Source of the DNA: Sanderia malayensis
Taxonomy: Eukaryota; Cnidaria; Scyphozoa; Semaeostomeae; Pelagiidae
NCBI GenBank assembly: GCA_013076295.1
Contig: RQOL01000855.1
Location: forward strand, 2,604,001 to 2,668,000
Direction: 5' to 3'
Length of the DNA stretch: 64,000 bases
Positions 1 through 12,187 of the stretch are shown here, one piece after another. Within the stretch, counting starts at the first letter, position 1; each line of letters starts with the position of its first letter. The translations under genes were made by a program, and so were the position numbers. The notes below the pieces were generated by a model, which saw only the letters and a program-made list of their open reading frames with translations, was not told the DNA's origin and did not search any database.

Positions 1-3
1 TAC

Positions 4-2408
4 CTTCATTAGTGTAGTAATTCATGACTCTCATATACTGGCCATTTTGAACATTCTGTAGTTGCAGTGCCGAGCTTCTATCTCCAACTGAATCTATGAC
101 GACCTTTCCAGACTTGCCTTTTATGGAGAAACAATAATACAATGTTTTAACACAGGAGTATTGGTATTGAAGGTGGGAGAAACAACGCGAGAAAAGTGAT
201 ACAAGAATGAAAAGTGGGCAGGATAGACAAATCAACGAATGATAAAGAAGATACGCAAGATTTACTGCAGTGCGTCCCGGTGCCTGGGAGTGTTGTGTAT
301 TGTGGCCTTGGGCTCAAGTAAACTCATTACCTAGCGTCCCAGTGCCTCGCTCGCAACTCGCTCAACACAAGGGAGGGCCTCAAACAAGCGAGCAAAACGA
401 GCAAGGCACAGGGACGCAAAGTAGTGAGTCTAGGGCTGAAGGTTGATACGAGTTGAAGCATCCAATAAGTAAATGAGTATAGTGAGAATTCTTACCAGTG
501 AACGATGCATTAAGCATATTTTCAACAACTGCTTTGCCATCATTGGCGCTCTTTCCCTGGTTCAAAGTCTTATTCAATGCAAGTGCGTACAATAAAACAG
601 CATCGTGCAAAAAAGCTGCATAAATTTCAACCTGAAATAGCAACGATTAATATCATAATAAAACCACACAAGCACAAGAATCTTCAATTCTTCTTCTCAA
701 GAATCCAAGAATCACAAGAATCTTCTCATATCCACCCATGAGTATGAATAAAAGTAAATTCTTGACATTTTCAGAAACAACTTTCACCCTTTCCTAAAAA
801 CATGCGGGCTTCTTAAAAAGCTAAGAATTAACGAAAAATCAAACCTGTTCAGAAGAAACGAAAAATCAAACCTGCTCTGAAGGAAGCATTGTGCGATTGA
901 ATGGCGGATCAGCCATCCTTCTTCTTACTTCAGCAGTGAAATTCTTGTATTCTTTTGTAGACGGGACGTACAAGCTGATATCGAGAATGCCTTCGTAGGC
1001 TTTGCATACCATTTCGTTCTCCTCTCTTGTTGACTCGGTATCATTGCACGAGTCAAGAAGCAATTCATATGTGATGAACGTGTAGCCAACTTCAACCAAA
1101 CCGAGTTTATATGCAGCTAGCATTATCATGCGTATAGTGCCACTGTAGCCGCCCAAAACAAACACTGCAATAAAGGATAAACATATCATTGCTAAAACTG
1201 TTTTGCTTTAATCTATATCAGGATTGGTTGAGCTGCGGCCTCAGTTGTGGCATATATGGTAAAAGTCTTATATGGTAAACGTTTTGCAAGTATATGGTAA
1301 AAGTCCATGTATGGTAAAAGATTTTCAAGTATATGGTAAAAGTTCGTATATGGTAAAAGTTTTGCAAGCCTCCCAAGGACTACGAAAAAAGATCATCAAC
1401 CAGTAAACGTTTTTTCGTGGGCTTCTTTCAACCCCCATCCCACCTAAAACAATGTTGTTCTCTCAATGAAACCCCGGTGATCATCGCGAAAAAAATGTCG
1501 ATATCTAAAATATAAAACTGTTTCTATCTAACAACCGCACTGTCTGGGAGAGAAGGGGGTGAAGGGTATGTGCGAAAGTCGCAATTGTCCCAGAACTTTT
1601 GTCCCCTATTGTATGTTCTTAGTTGCGGCTGATATAATACATTCGATATCTTTAAAAACACGTTTAAATTTAATAGGACCACATCATAAATACAGGAATA
1701 TTGACAAAGACACTCACCATGAGACTTGGTTTTTGCTACTTTGAGAGATGCAGTAATTTCCTCATTGGTTACAGTGGCTGGATTGAAATTGTGATAATAT
1801 CCGACCTTTAGACCGTTCTTCTCAACTTCTCTACGCACACCGTTCGTAATCGACGTCCAAATTGCAGAGGTGGGAGTAAGTATGGCGATACGGTCCCATT
1901 TGTACAAGTTCATCAGTCGCACGAAGATATCTCCGGATTTACTGTACACGCCAACCGTGCGGACAAATGTCGGAAATAACTCCTTGTCTGAAAGTTGTTC
2001 CGAACCGCATCCGTAGGAAACTATTGGGATATTCCAGTGATTTGCTAAGTACCCGACCGCTTTGCATCCATCCGAGCAGGCCGGTCCGATGATTGCGTGA
2101 ATGTTCGGTTTGCTGTTTGTATACATGTCGACAGCACTTGTCAAACTTGCACTTTCTTCGCATTTGCTGTCCTTCCACTCGAACGTCAAATTATGACCAG
2201 GTAGAAGTGCAGGGTCCCGGTTGACTCTATCAAGAGCTATCAAGATACCGGATGCAAAACGTGGTCCCGCATCCCAATTCGAACCCGACCAAGGTATGCA
2301 TACTCCAAGTTTGATAGTCGACGCGCTGGCAACTTGAATCGTAATCAAGACGAAGGCAATTAACAATAATATCATCATCAATGGCTTAACAGCAATGCTT
2401 GTATTCAT
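4..2408 (-). CDS. Natriuretic-peptide-receptor-like / receptor guanylyl cyclase, extracellular domain (3' end outside window)
   Basis: Single-pass receptor whose ligand-binding domain belongs to the ANF-receptor (periplasmic-binding-like) family. Four exons read on the minus strand: 2408-1718, 1164-872, 631-496, 117-4, with matching phases (1, 0, 1, 1) and GT-AG borders. The start chosen is Met at 2408; it is followed by a hydrophobic signal peptide (ILLLIAFVLITIQVASAS). An ATG nine codons upstream (2435) is also in frame. Family marks: LGVCIPWSGSNW near the mature N-terminus, GPACSDGC, the FVLGGYSGTIRMIMLAAYKL strand-helix after the first intron, and SGKVVIDSVGDRSS in the last visible exon (the family G-x-V-x-x-D-x-x-G-D-R segment). 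The transmembrane segment and any kinase-homology and cyclase domains lie beyond the left edge, so a clearance-type receptor without cyclase cannot be excluded. Ligand unknown. Confidence 0.85.
1250..1372. repeat. Imperfect tandem TATATGGTAAAAGT repeat in receptor intron
   Basis: About seven imperfect copies of the motif TATATGGTAAAAGT lie between the first two receptor exons, some separated by TTTGCAAG. It is a simple intronic minisatellite; no function can be read from it. Confidence 0.7.
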
Positions 2409-2435
2409 ATATAGCTTGTAGCTTCTAGTAAGCAT

Positions 2436-5400
2436 GTAGTACCCCCAAAGTCTGTAGTAAGGTGATAGCTTTTATTGATTGTGATTGCAGTATACTTGCG
2501 AACAACCGAAACACTAGAACACGGTGTTTATGATCACACTGAAACTGCATTAAATTTGTACTTATCGAATTACGACTGCCTCTTCGTTGTTTCGTCAAAT
2601 TTTGTTGACGTCGAATTTCCTTGCTGACTGACACTGTCTTGCGGCTAGTAATATCCAATTGGTGGCTAGCATGGCGCTCTAAATAACCCCTTCCTCGCAA
2701 TGCAGGCTCCTTTTGACACAAGCAAACTGTTTAGTAAACACTCGGGCCTGTTACCAATCAATCTAGAAAAAAGAAGAGAAGTTCATAACTCGTACAGGGA
2801 GACGGCAATAGACCAGCCTCTTGAGCGCAGCAGGGAACCACTAAAATTGCCCAGTGCATTAATAATTAACAGGAACAACGCAAAATGAATGTTTCGAAGT
2901 GAATTGGCATTAAGATAAGTAGTGTTTTCTATTGCTGGCATAACATTTCATGCCAGCAGTATAATTGCTATAACCCACATGGAATTGCGATATGGATGTG
3001 TGGTTATGGAGTCCATAATTTCACTAATAAACAATAGCGGATTGACAACTGGATAGGATTGGGAAAGCGAAAATATCAATTGAAGAAATGCGATCGTCAT
3101 GGGCCGCGACATAAAAACCCTGTTTGACTTATTGTACAATTCTTCAATGCTATTTCTATAGACCTTTGTACGAAATCGATATTCGCTTTTCAACCACTTA
3201 TACTAAGTCGAGAAATCGTTGTTCTGTTCAAATAAGAGCTGCGATATCTCTTTAAAATGCTAATCAATTCAACAAAAATCCTTCATTGTGCAGTTTCTAA
3301 ATCAATTTAGCTTAAACGGTACAACCTAGTTAATTTCTATACGGAAAAACACGTTGAATTGTCTTCGACGCATGTACTTGTGCCATATCAAGTAGATATC
3401 GCAATAATCCGATTAAGCCCCCAGGGGGAGGGGGCATTATTCAAAACTCGATGCTTGGGAGGAGCCTTTATTCAAAGCTGAAAAAAACCTGACACCCAAA
3501 AAACTCGAATTGCGTTAGAAAAATCCATTCTATCATGACTATTCTTAACAGAGGACGTATATTACTTTGGGGATGTCATGTCAATTGATGATCATCACCA
3601 GCAAACCAAGAGTCAAAGCATTTACGAAGCCGCTCTTTCATGGGCTTGTAACCAATAAGTTGGTTTTTTGACTCAATATCAGGGAATTCCAATTATTACG
3701 TGACTAAATTGGGTGATGGTTAGTTACACCAGCTGTTGCCATGGTGGTTAGTTTCGTACGTGGAAAAGGAACTAGATACAATGAGTATATTGAACTGACC
3801 ACTCAAGCAAGTTGTCCTTTTATTTACTTCATTGTTGTTGGGAATGATATTGTTTGAGGAAAATCCCAATTTTTTAAGCTAGTCACTCTATCTGAACAAA
3901 ATACAGGGAAAATGGCAGGCCTAAACAGAACAACTTCATTACGAATATAAAATGTTCAGTTGAACCTCGATAAGTCGACTACCGCTTAAGTCGAACTCCT
4001 CCGATCTCGATCATTTTTGTATTTCCCTTGGTTCTCTAAGCTTTATTTGTGAACCTCGATAAGTCGTCACCTCGATAAGTCGAACAAATTTTGTTGCCCT
4101 TGGGAGTTCGACTTATCGAGGTTCAACTGTATGTGTAGTGATTTAAGGTTAAAATGGTTCAAGAAACAAAATGCAACCCAGTCGCAAAAGTAGTAATATC
4201 AGCTTCCAGGTTGAATTTAAGTTGATGACGAAAATAAAGATTCAAGCAATGAGTTTGTTCGGGCAATGAGCTTGATTAGAAAATAAAATTTAGACTGATG
4301 ATTGATGAAATTTAGACTGATGCTTAGTTAGCGTCTAACCAAGACTTTTTTACTCTGTATAAAGAATTTCAAACATCAAGTTTCCAAATTAAATTTTCTC
4401 AATATAAATTTAAGCAACTTACTACAACAGAATCTGTCTGGAAATTTTGTTGTTTTGATTTCATTAATCTTCATAAAATCTCACTTAATTCCACCAAATC
4501 TTTACCAATCTGAGTTCTAATCGCTGATTCGCATGCAGTGGACAAACTCGAGTAAACAATTCGGTATGGATGCGTTTCTAACATCCAAATCAAAAGGCTA
4601 GATATAATAGTTCATACGTCACATTTTAGCAAAAGGCGCATTCAAATTGGTTCGCTCTTTCCCTTGTTTGACTATAAAAGCAATTGTGTTTGAAAAGCTC
4701 GGGATATTATACGCCTTGCGTCAGTATAGAATCTATGGAATTGCAAGCTCTATCGTAGAATAGAATCATATCTTATTGACCTGATAAAAATCTATTGTGG
4801 TCAAACCGTGTATAGAGTATTATGTGTAAAGAAGAACCCGTATGCTAACAATACTAACTGCTTTCTAAAACATATTCTATTGACAAAATTCTTTACAGTG
4901 TCTGGTACTGATAACAGGTATGAATAACCTGGAGTCCTCAGACGCGGCTATAGTCTGGTCTATGAAACCTGGTCATTCATCACCCATGGTTGCTTAGTCC
5001 TGGAAAGTTATACATGCAGCAGCCAGTTCAATATCTCTGACTGCACTCGAGTCAAAGATTGAAGCCCCACCCCAGTAGGCCTTAATGAAGCTGCCACGTG
5101 GTTTTTATAAGAAACTGGTTTAGAACTAGATGGTGAAAAAAATGAAAAACATTTAGTACTAGGCTCAAAAATAACTAAGAAACTATAAATTGCCATCCTT
5201 ATAAGAGTCCATTAAGTATAAATTGTCAAAGGCATAGCCTAAACATAGGCATAGTATAAACATAAAGAACTTCGCTAACTTTTGTTTGGAACCGATTGTA
5301 ATTTTTGAGTTTGATCTGTACGGACACTTTTTCGGGACAATCTGGTTTACATCCATCCAAAAATACAAAACTTCAGAACAATAAGGGCCTGTTTACATGA

Positions 5401-6179
5401 GATGGGCTGGCCAACCTAAGTGGGCTGGTTCACTCAGGTAGAGCGTAAATAAATACCAAAATTAAGAAACAAGAAATAAGAAACCGATTAAGAAACCTTT
5501 AGTAATAAAACGTCAAAATTATCCTGCAAAACTAAGAAACTTTTAGCACCAAGGGTTGATCACAGTTTCATAAGTAAAAAAAAAGTGCAATTATACAGCT
5601 TTCAAATTGAACATCAAGTCTATCATAGCTAACATGACCATGAGCGCGGATAATACAGACGTAACAACAACGTACCTTGACGGCAAAGAATAACGATTTA
5701 GCTACGTGTGGAATGTGATGATCGCAATTTAATTTCAATTCTTATACTCGAAGTAATACTCGATTATTTACCAACGAAGAAGGCGGTTACGAATGGTTTG
5801 TTATCAAGGAAGAATACAATAGAGCATTAGGATCAGATTAGACAGACGAAATTGGATTTAAAATCGGTGATTAATACGCCTCAAGATGCTCTATAACATT
5901 AATTAGTGTTGTACATATTGATTCCTGGAGCGAGAATAAATGTCTTATATTTGCTTGTACACTAATCGAGCATTAGGATCAATAAAGAGGTTGGTTGCCT
6001 TAGGATCAAAACGAAGATTGATTGCCAGAGAATCGATCTCTGTTTGATCCTATCGTTTGACTGTGTGCTTTGTTCTGATCCCCAGTTGATCACGGTTGCT
6101 TCAAGACAAAGACTGGAGAAAAATATCGCAGCCACCCACGCCTTTTTTATGTGACTTTGCAAATGCAAATAAAACAAAC
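2436..6179. other. Gene-poor spacer
   Basis: Upstream of the receptor signal peptide and downstream of the unidentified gene at 6180. I see no exon series with conserved protein or paired splice sites on either strand. It contains one MITE (3957-4129) and scattered AAGAAAC-rich stretches around 5455-5545 that resemble a repeat seen near 46.1, 46.5 and 63.7 kb. Receptor 5' UTR and promoter must lie in its first few hundred bases but are not resolvable. Confidence 0.5.
3957..4129. mobile_element. pogo/Tigger-like MITE
   Basis: A 173-bp segment bounded by inverted repeats: CAGTTGAACCTCGATAAGTCG at the left and its complement ending CGAGGTTCAACTG at the right. The CAGT..AACCTCG start is typical of pogo/Tigger termini, which target TA; the right flank is TA and the left flank TT, possibly a mutated TA. 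No transposase ORF, so non-autonomous. Related interior sequence (CCCTTGGGAGTTCG) appears again near 14480. Confidence 0.75.
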
Positions 6180-6873
6180 TTATGCAGTAGAAATTTCTTT
6201 TATAAATGCTTTATAGGAAAGTAATTCTCGACTCTGAAAAGAGTTAAGAAGGTTCAGTGCTGGAACTTTTAAAATCTAAGAAAGTTGAAAAATGTGAATA
6301 CTCAAAATTTCAAGAACATACCATGCAAGCACAAATGTCGCGGCTATCCACCATATAGTGTCTATAAATGATTGGTGTTAAAAATATTACTCATACCACA
6401 TCATTGCACACCCATCAATATGCATGGTAAGTAGCGTAAAACGTTTCAATTGTTGCTGAATAGCTTTGGTACTAGGATCGGGAAATAATTTTCCAATTTG
6501 ATAATTCCTAATGCTAAAAAACTGTCTGATGAAAACGTGCATACAAGAGAAGGGTGGCAATCTTGATTCATAGGCAGCATGGCGTGAAAATTGAATAATA
6601 AAGCAACTTATCTTGCATGCAGAAGTAAAACAATAGGTTGCAGCTGATAAACCAATGTGGCCAAGAAATCTAATCCAGCAGTAAAGTGTTCCTGAAATAC
6701 AAAAGGCATTCATTGAAAAGAAAGGGAATCCATTGCAATATGAAAAATGAAGTGTTCAAGGTAATATCTCACAAAAAATCTTAACACCTGGAGCTCTGGA
6801 GAAAGGTCTTTTGTACGAGCAAAAAGCCTTGAGCAGAAAATCTTGTGCATCAAGATGGAGGCTTGATTACAAG
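6180..6873 (-). CDS. Unidentified gene, C-terminal exons
   Basis: Five consecutive exons on the minus strand join in one frame: 6873-6788, 6691-6612, 6513-6391, 6361-6322, 6275-6180 (stop TAA). The phases agree at every junction and together give about 141 residues of ordinary, helix-rich protein, including NQASILMHKIFC, EHFTAGLDFLATLVYQLQPI, TKAIQQQLKRFTLLTMHIDG and ILKVPALNLLNSFQSRELLS. Four borders are GT-AG. The second intron would start AG|ATAAGT instead of GTAAGT, a one-base change at the donor, yet its phase fits. The 5' exon or exons needed before 6873 (phase 1 donor) were not found between the BICRA stop and this point. I do not recognise the family. It could be a real gene with an unusual intron, or a recently decayed one. 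Confidence 0.45.
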
Positions 6874-7147
6874 CTGTATTGAAGTCATTAGAGCCAATAT
6901 GAAAAATTAAAAATGTGGGCAGAGACAAATAATACAAACAAAGAAGTAAAAATCTCCCAACAATAAATATTCTCGCTTCGTAAGCAATAGAAATACAATA
7001 AGAAATATTTGCCCAACGCATACGAAAATGCTCCTGGAGCGATATAAACAAGTCCTGGTTTCTTGCGCAAAAATCATGACGTAAAACGAAGCTCAAAACT
7101 TGGCGGGAATTCTCACATGACCAATCACGTGTTTATCACATGTCTAT

Positions 7148-10100
7148 TCAATCGTAGTAGTCAGCCTCCATTTCATTCTCCAAGTCTGCCATCAGATTAA
7201 AAGTTGCCTCGGACAATTCTTCAGACATATTCTGTTCATTAGTTCCATCAAAATCAACATCGATATCAACAAGTTCTGATAAATTGTTTTCGCTTTGATG
7301 GTTCAGTACCTGATTCATAACGGTATTTCTTTCATACTCAACCTTGATCTCTTCATCATCTTCTTCATCATTATCTTCCTCTTCATCATCTTCTTCATCC
7401 ACATCTTCTTCATCATCATACTTATCCTCGATGTCTTCTTCATCATCGTCTTCCTCATTCTCTTCAACTTCTTCTTCATCTATATCCACAACTTCATCTA
7501 TATCCACGTCTTCATCATCTTCCTTTTCCATCGATGATTCTTCTTCAACTATGTGTTCTTCATCGAGCAATTCTTCCTGCTTTTCGATATCTATATCTTC
7601 TTCTATGTCCAGCATGGAAGATTCTGTTTTTTGATGAATTAGATCTTGTGGACCATCTTCATCAACTTCTTCCACAGTCGCAGGATCCTCTTCTTTAAAT
7701 AACTTGAATTTACCTTCAAAAAAATAAAATTCAAAACGAATACAGATACAAGTAGTCAACACACGCAAAAGAAACATCAAACAAAGAAGCCACATATTGT
7801 TGTGAATCAGAACACGCCATACCTAATTTAACATCTTCTCTATCCTTTGCCAGCCTAGCTTTCTCATCTGCCAGGAAAACTCGTTCTAACATCACCATTT
7901 CAGAAGATGGAATCTCGTGCTGTGAAGAAAAACATTTCACTTGTCACACTTACAATTAACCTAACACTCACTAAATCACGTCCACTACGAAAAAGAGTGA
8001 TATCCCCACAAAACAACCTTAAAATGAATTTGATCATCATTCTTTACCATTAACGCCATGGTAAATATAGATTCTTTATTAAATCATTTATCAAAAATAT
8101 GCATGAAACGTGGATACCCGACAAATACTAGATACATACCTGACTTTCTTCCAGCAAGAGCGTGTGATACTTATCAAATAGTTTTTCTTTTCGATTGATT
8201 AGTTGTTTTGAGACGATATTGAACACTGCTTCAGCTAAGATAAAAACAAATCAAATCAACAAGTAATATACAAAGCATTAAAATGTATACAAGCTGAACG
8301 ATGATACTATACTTAATGGTCTTTACTAGAGGCCTCTACTGCAAGGAGGTTTTCTAAAGCAGATGTTCATACCCTTTTGCCATTCAATATCAGGCGGAAT
8401 GGGTTCATTGTGAATATGATAAGGGAGAAGCCGTGATAATGCATCTTCTACTGTCGTAAATGGTGCGTTGTAAACCGGCTCCACTGTTCGAGTCTGATCA
8501 GCGGACAAACAGTGTTTCAGCCTAAATAAAAATACAATACAATAATAAAATGAAACACAAGAAGAAGTAATAACAGTTACACGAGACATATGTAAAAAAC
8601 TGTATAACCAAGAAAAACTCCACTGATTACAAAGTCATTAAGCGGCTTTTATCGCTCATGAGAAGAGAAACATTTTGCGGTACCTTCTTGCAATTTTAGA
8701 TTCAGTTGATTCGTCTGTTTTAACTTCATCTGTTGCATGTCGTTTTAACGGCCTAATATCCTGAAAAAAGTTGAAAAATGCCTTTCAAGCTAAGCATTTC
8801 ATTCTTCAAATGTACAAGCCGATCTTACCAATGGTCAAAATAAACCTTGCAATATTGCATTTTTTAAATTCAATGCATATTACACAAATTCAATGCATAT
8901 TAGCCCTCAACATTGCTGATTAACTAATGTAGATGAAGCTTTCAATGCTTCAACTCTTGCAAAAATATTAATTGCAAGCATTGCTGAGGACGTTTTTGCA
9001 GCAAATAACAACATACCTTGACAGTGGGTGCCTTGACGATGGGAATCTGTTTCTCCTGTTTAACTTGGCCGATCAGTTTCGCGAGTGGAATCGTCTGACC
9101 CTTGTTCACAAACTCCTGCTGTTTCTTCAGCAAAATGTTCCGCTGCGCAGGCGTAAGTTGCAGCAATAGCTGTTGAAGTCTCTTCGTTTGCACAGCCTTC
9201 TGTTGCTCGCTGAGTGACTTATTCGCAAACGAGCCATCCATCGGTTTAATAACAATATTCGACATTGCCGCGTTCTGTATGCGTACGCCCTGAACACTTT
9301 GAGCACCAGTAGATCCGACGGTAGATTTCGATGCAACATTGCCCTGCAGTACGGGCAAATTTGCCTTCTGTAATTGATTACCCCCTTGCGCCTTTCCGCT
9401 CGAAGAGGCGATCGACTGGGCAATGCCCGGGTTGGCTTTCAACAAAGCCTGCATTCCGGGGGTCGATATCGGCACAACCACCTGATTACTCGTGCCTTCC
9501 TCGCCGATAGCAACGAACTGATAACTCGGACCTGAACTACCCGTGCCTGGGATTTGCTTTAAAGTCAGCGATTTGCTACCAGATTGGTTCATTGCTGGTG
9601 ATGATTGCCCTGATGTTGATTGCTGAGCAGTTAATACATTAGAAGGACTAGCAGTGGCCGTTCCTGATGAGTTCAACTTCGCAGCATTTTTAGGCTGAAC
9701 TTCTTGCATTTTCTGCATGATCTTACCAACTAGAAGTTTCTGCTGTAACTCCATCAACTGTGATGATGACAGTTGTTTCGGCATGAACAACTGAAGTGCT
9801 TGTTGCTGTTGCTGCGTCGTTGCTGCACTGTCTGCAATTTGTGCTACATTCTGCGCTAAATTCGGCGCATTACTCATCTGCGATAAAACCTGCTGCGTGT
9901 TAGGCAACTGCGACAGATTCTGGGAACTATCCGACGGGTTCTTCTGCAGGGTTTGGGCCTGCTTGCTTGCGTTTTGCCTGCTAATGATCGTCTTCACGTT
10001 CTTTTCGATTATAGCCTTACGATTTGTAGCAGCAGTGACGTCATTACTACTGATATTCGACTGTTGTTGTTTACTGACGCTTTGCAGGTAGGCTTGCGTG

Positions 10101-12187
10101 TTCGAATTCGCTGTCAAAGCTTGCTGCAAAAATTTCTGTTGTTGTTGGGTGGCAAACCGTGATCTGTTTTGCAGTTGCTGTTGTTGTGATGTGAGTATTG
10201 CTTTTTGGGCTGCCGAGCTCGCCTCCGCAATAGACTGATTCTCGGCCTGCGTTGCGGCCTGACTTAGTTGCAACAGTTGCTGCAAGGCGACGTGGCCTCC
10301 TTGCTGTAACTGCATTGACGCATTGGAATCTCCAGCAACTGACGTAAATGGGCTACCTAACGGCACGTTCAATCTTTGCTGCGAGGAGGTCATAATCGAG
10401 GCAGATTGATCAAGCTTTTGCCCACTAACTGGTAACTTGTTACCCGGTTGTGATGTTTGGACGTACTGGCCCCCACTGTCTTGCTTTGCAACTAAATTTT
10501 GCAGATTCTGAAGCTGGGACTGCGCGACGGGAAAGTGTGATAGCTTCGCAGTTGGTTGTTTTGCGTCGGTCTTCGTTTCGGTTACTTTACTTGCAACTCC
10601 CTGATTAGCTGGTTTTGGGAGAATTCCTCTTGGTTGCACTGCAGGTCTGACGATCTTTACACTATCAGATGCCTTCATGGCAGTTTGCGTGTTTTGCATT
10701 TGATAAATAGCGCTTGTTATCGGTACCTGGCCAGATATGTTCCTTGTCAGCTGTTGGGTAGTTTGGTAGCCTTGAAGATGCGAGCTCTGTTGTGCTGGCG
10801 AGGATGTACCGGGTCGAACCAAGGGCTGCTGCCTGGGTAGAACGGTTCCTGATGCCTTCATCTTTTGCTGTATTTGTTTCTGAAGCCCAGGTGACTGCTT
10901 TGACTGTTGCTGGGCGGAAACAAGGGGCTGAATCGGGGCCTGTTGTCGTGGAGAATTCACCCTGCGATTGGGAGCAATGCTGGCCTGGTTTTGCATTGCA
11001 TTTGCAGGAGTTACAAGCTTCTGGAAATTACTTGGTAGCAACAAAACCTGTTGGTTTTGCTGTCCACTTGTCTGAAGCATTTCCTGTGGCATCATAGATG
11101 CTGTAACGGCTCCTTGCCCTGCATTTTGCCCAGCTGATGAAGACTGTGAAGTCTGTCCTGGATTATTCACAATAATGTATTTGCCACTCATGTTCGTAGG
11201 CAATAGAATGGTTTGACTTGTTGGTATGTTGGCAGCATTTGCAGCTGTCCCTTTCGAGAGAATATTTGGCATGTGTTTCAGTGTTTGTTTTCCTTGATTC
11301 TTCGGCAAGTAAATTTTACTAGCATTTGCTTTGTGCTCAGCATTGGATGTATTGCCATAGTTCAATTGATTCTGCATAGCTTGTGTTGCAATAAAGCCAG
11401 ATGTAGCACCAGATATTGAGGTATTATTCTGTAACACGTTCTTGCTCAGCAAAGTTCCGATGCCAGATTGTTGACTTTGCTTCTGCATGAAATTTAAATT
11501 CTGGTTTGACTGTATGTTGCTTGTTTGCGCAACTGAAGGCACTTGGCTGTTACTGTAATTTGGTATATTTCTTTGACTATTCCCATAGTTTATTGTTGTT
11601 GCCGCATTGGCAGGAGAACTATTTGTTGATTGATTTCTTTCTTCTGCAACCTGTCCGTCAGTTGCTTTGGCTACAATAGCCGCTAAAGCATCAGAATTGT
11701 TTGTGTGGTGATTCGACAGTTGCTGTTGCATGTGGAGGGCGGCGTTTCTGTTTTCTTGATCGGCTAATAACTAAAGAAAAAACAGATATTCTTGCTACAC
11801 AAACTGTTTGCTTCCAGGAAAGCCTGGCTCCTAATTGTTGACTAGTTCAAGCTGTGCAGCTGGCTGAAGCCACTGATATCCATGCTAAACTAAATCTGAA
11901 TCCATGTTTATGAACCTGAATATGAATCTTAGCAAGCTATCTTACCTGAGCATTGGTTAGAAAGTCATTCAACGCTTGAGGATCACTGCAACAAAGAAAG
12001 ATGCATCTTGATCAGTACCCATTGAACAAACAACAAAACGTTTCCAAACCATTGCAACAGATAGCTCATTGTTGTCACTGTCCATATGTGACATAAAAAT
12101 TTAGTTAAGGCATTCAAGGAGTGATACAGAACCATTTACAAGCATCACTTACTTGATAACATCTGCAAAGCATTTGCCAGAGTCCAT
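7148..12187 (-). CDS. BICRA: BICRA/BICRAL-like (GLTSCR1) subunit of non-canonical BAF complex
   Basis: Defining scaffold of the ncBAF (GBAF) SWI/SNF chromatin-remodelling complex, acting in the nucleus. Eight coding exons: 12187-12153, 11985-11946, 11770-9017, 8760-8684, 8521-8373, 8234-8140, 7919-7823, 7713-7148; all phases fit, total 1270 aa. N-terminus reads MDSGKCFADVINDPQALNDF, matching the vertebrate BICRA start including DPQALNDFL. Residues about 25-940 are one huge Q/N/S/A-rich exon. The GLTSCR1 domain spans four small exons (about residues 980-1085): TVEDALSRLLPYHIHNEP, then NIVSKQLINRKEKLFDKYHT, then LLLEESQ and PSSEMVMLERVF. The last about 180 residues are extremely Asp/Glu-rich, which I do not know from vertebrate BICRA. 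Assignment to BICRA versus BICRAL is not possible (pre-duplication homologue). Confidence 0.93.

Noticed and set aside
6710..7096. 128-codon minus-strand frame
   Set aside because: No ATG start; the real exon here (6788-6873) is read in another frame supported by splice phases.
7295..7634. Plus-strand open frames reading poly-Ser or Ile/Phe
   Set aside because: They are antisense shadows of the Asp/Glu-rich BICRA exon (GAA/GAT repeats).
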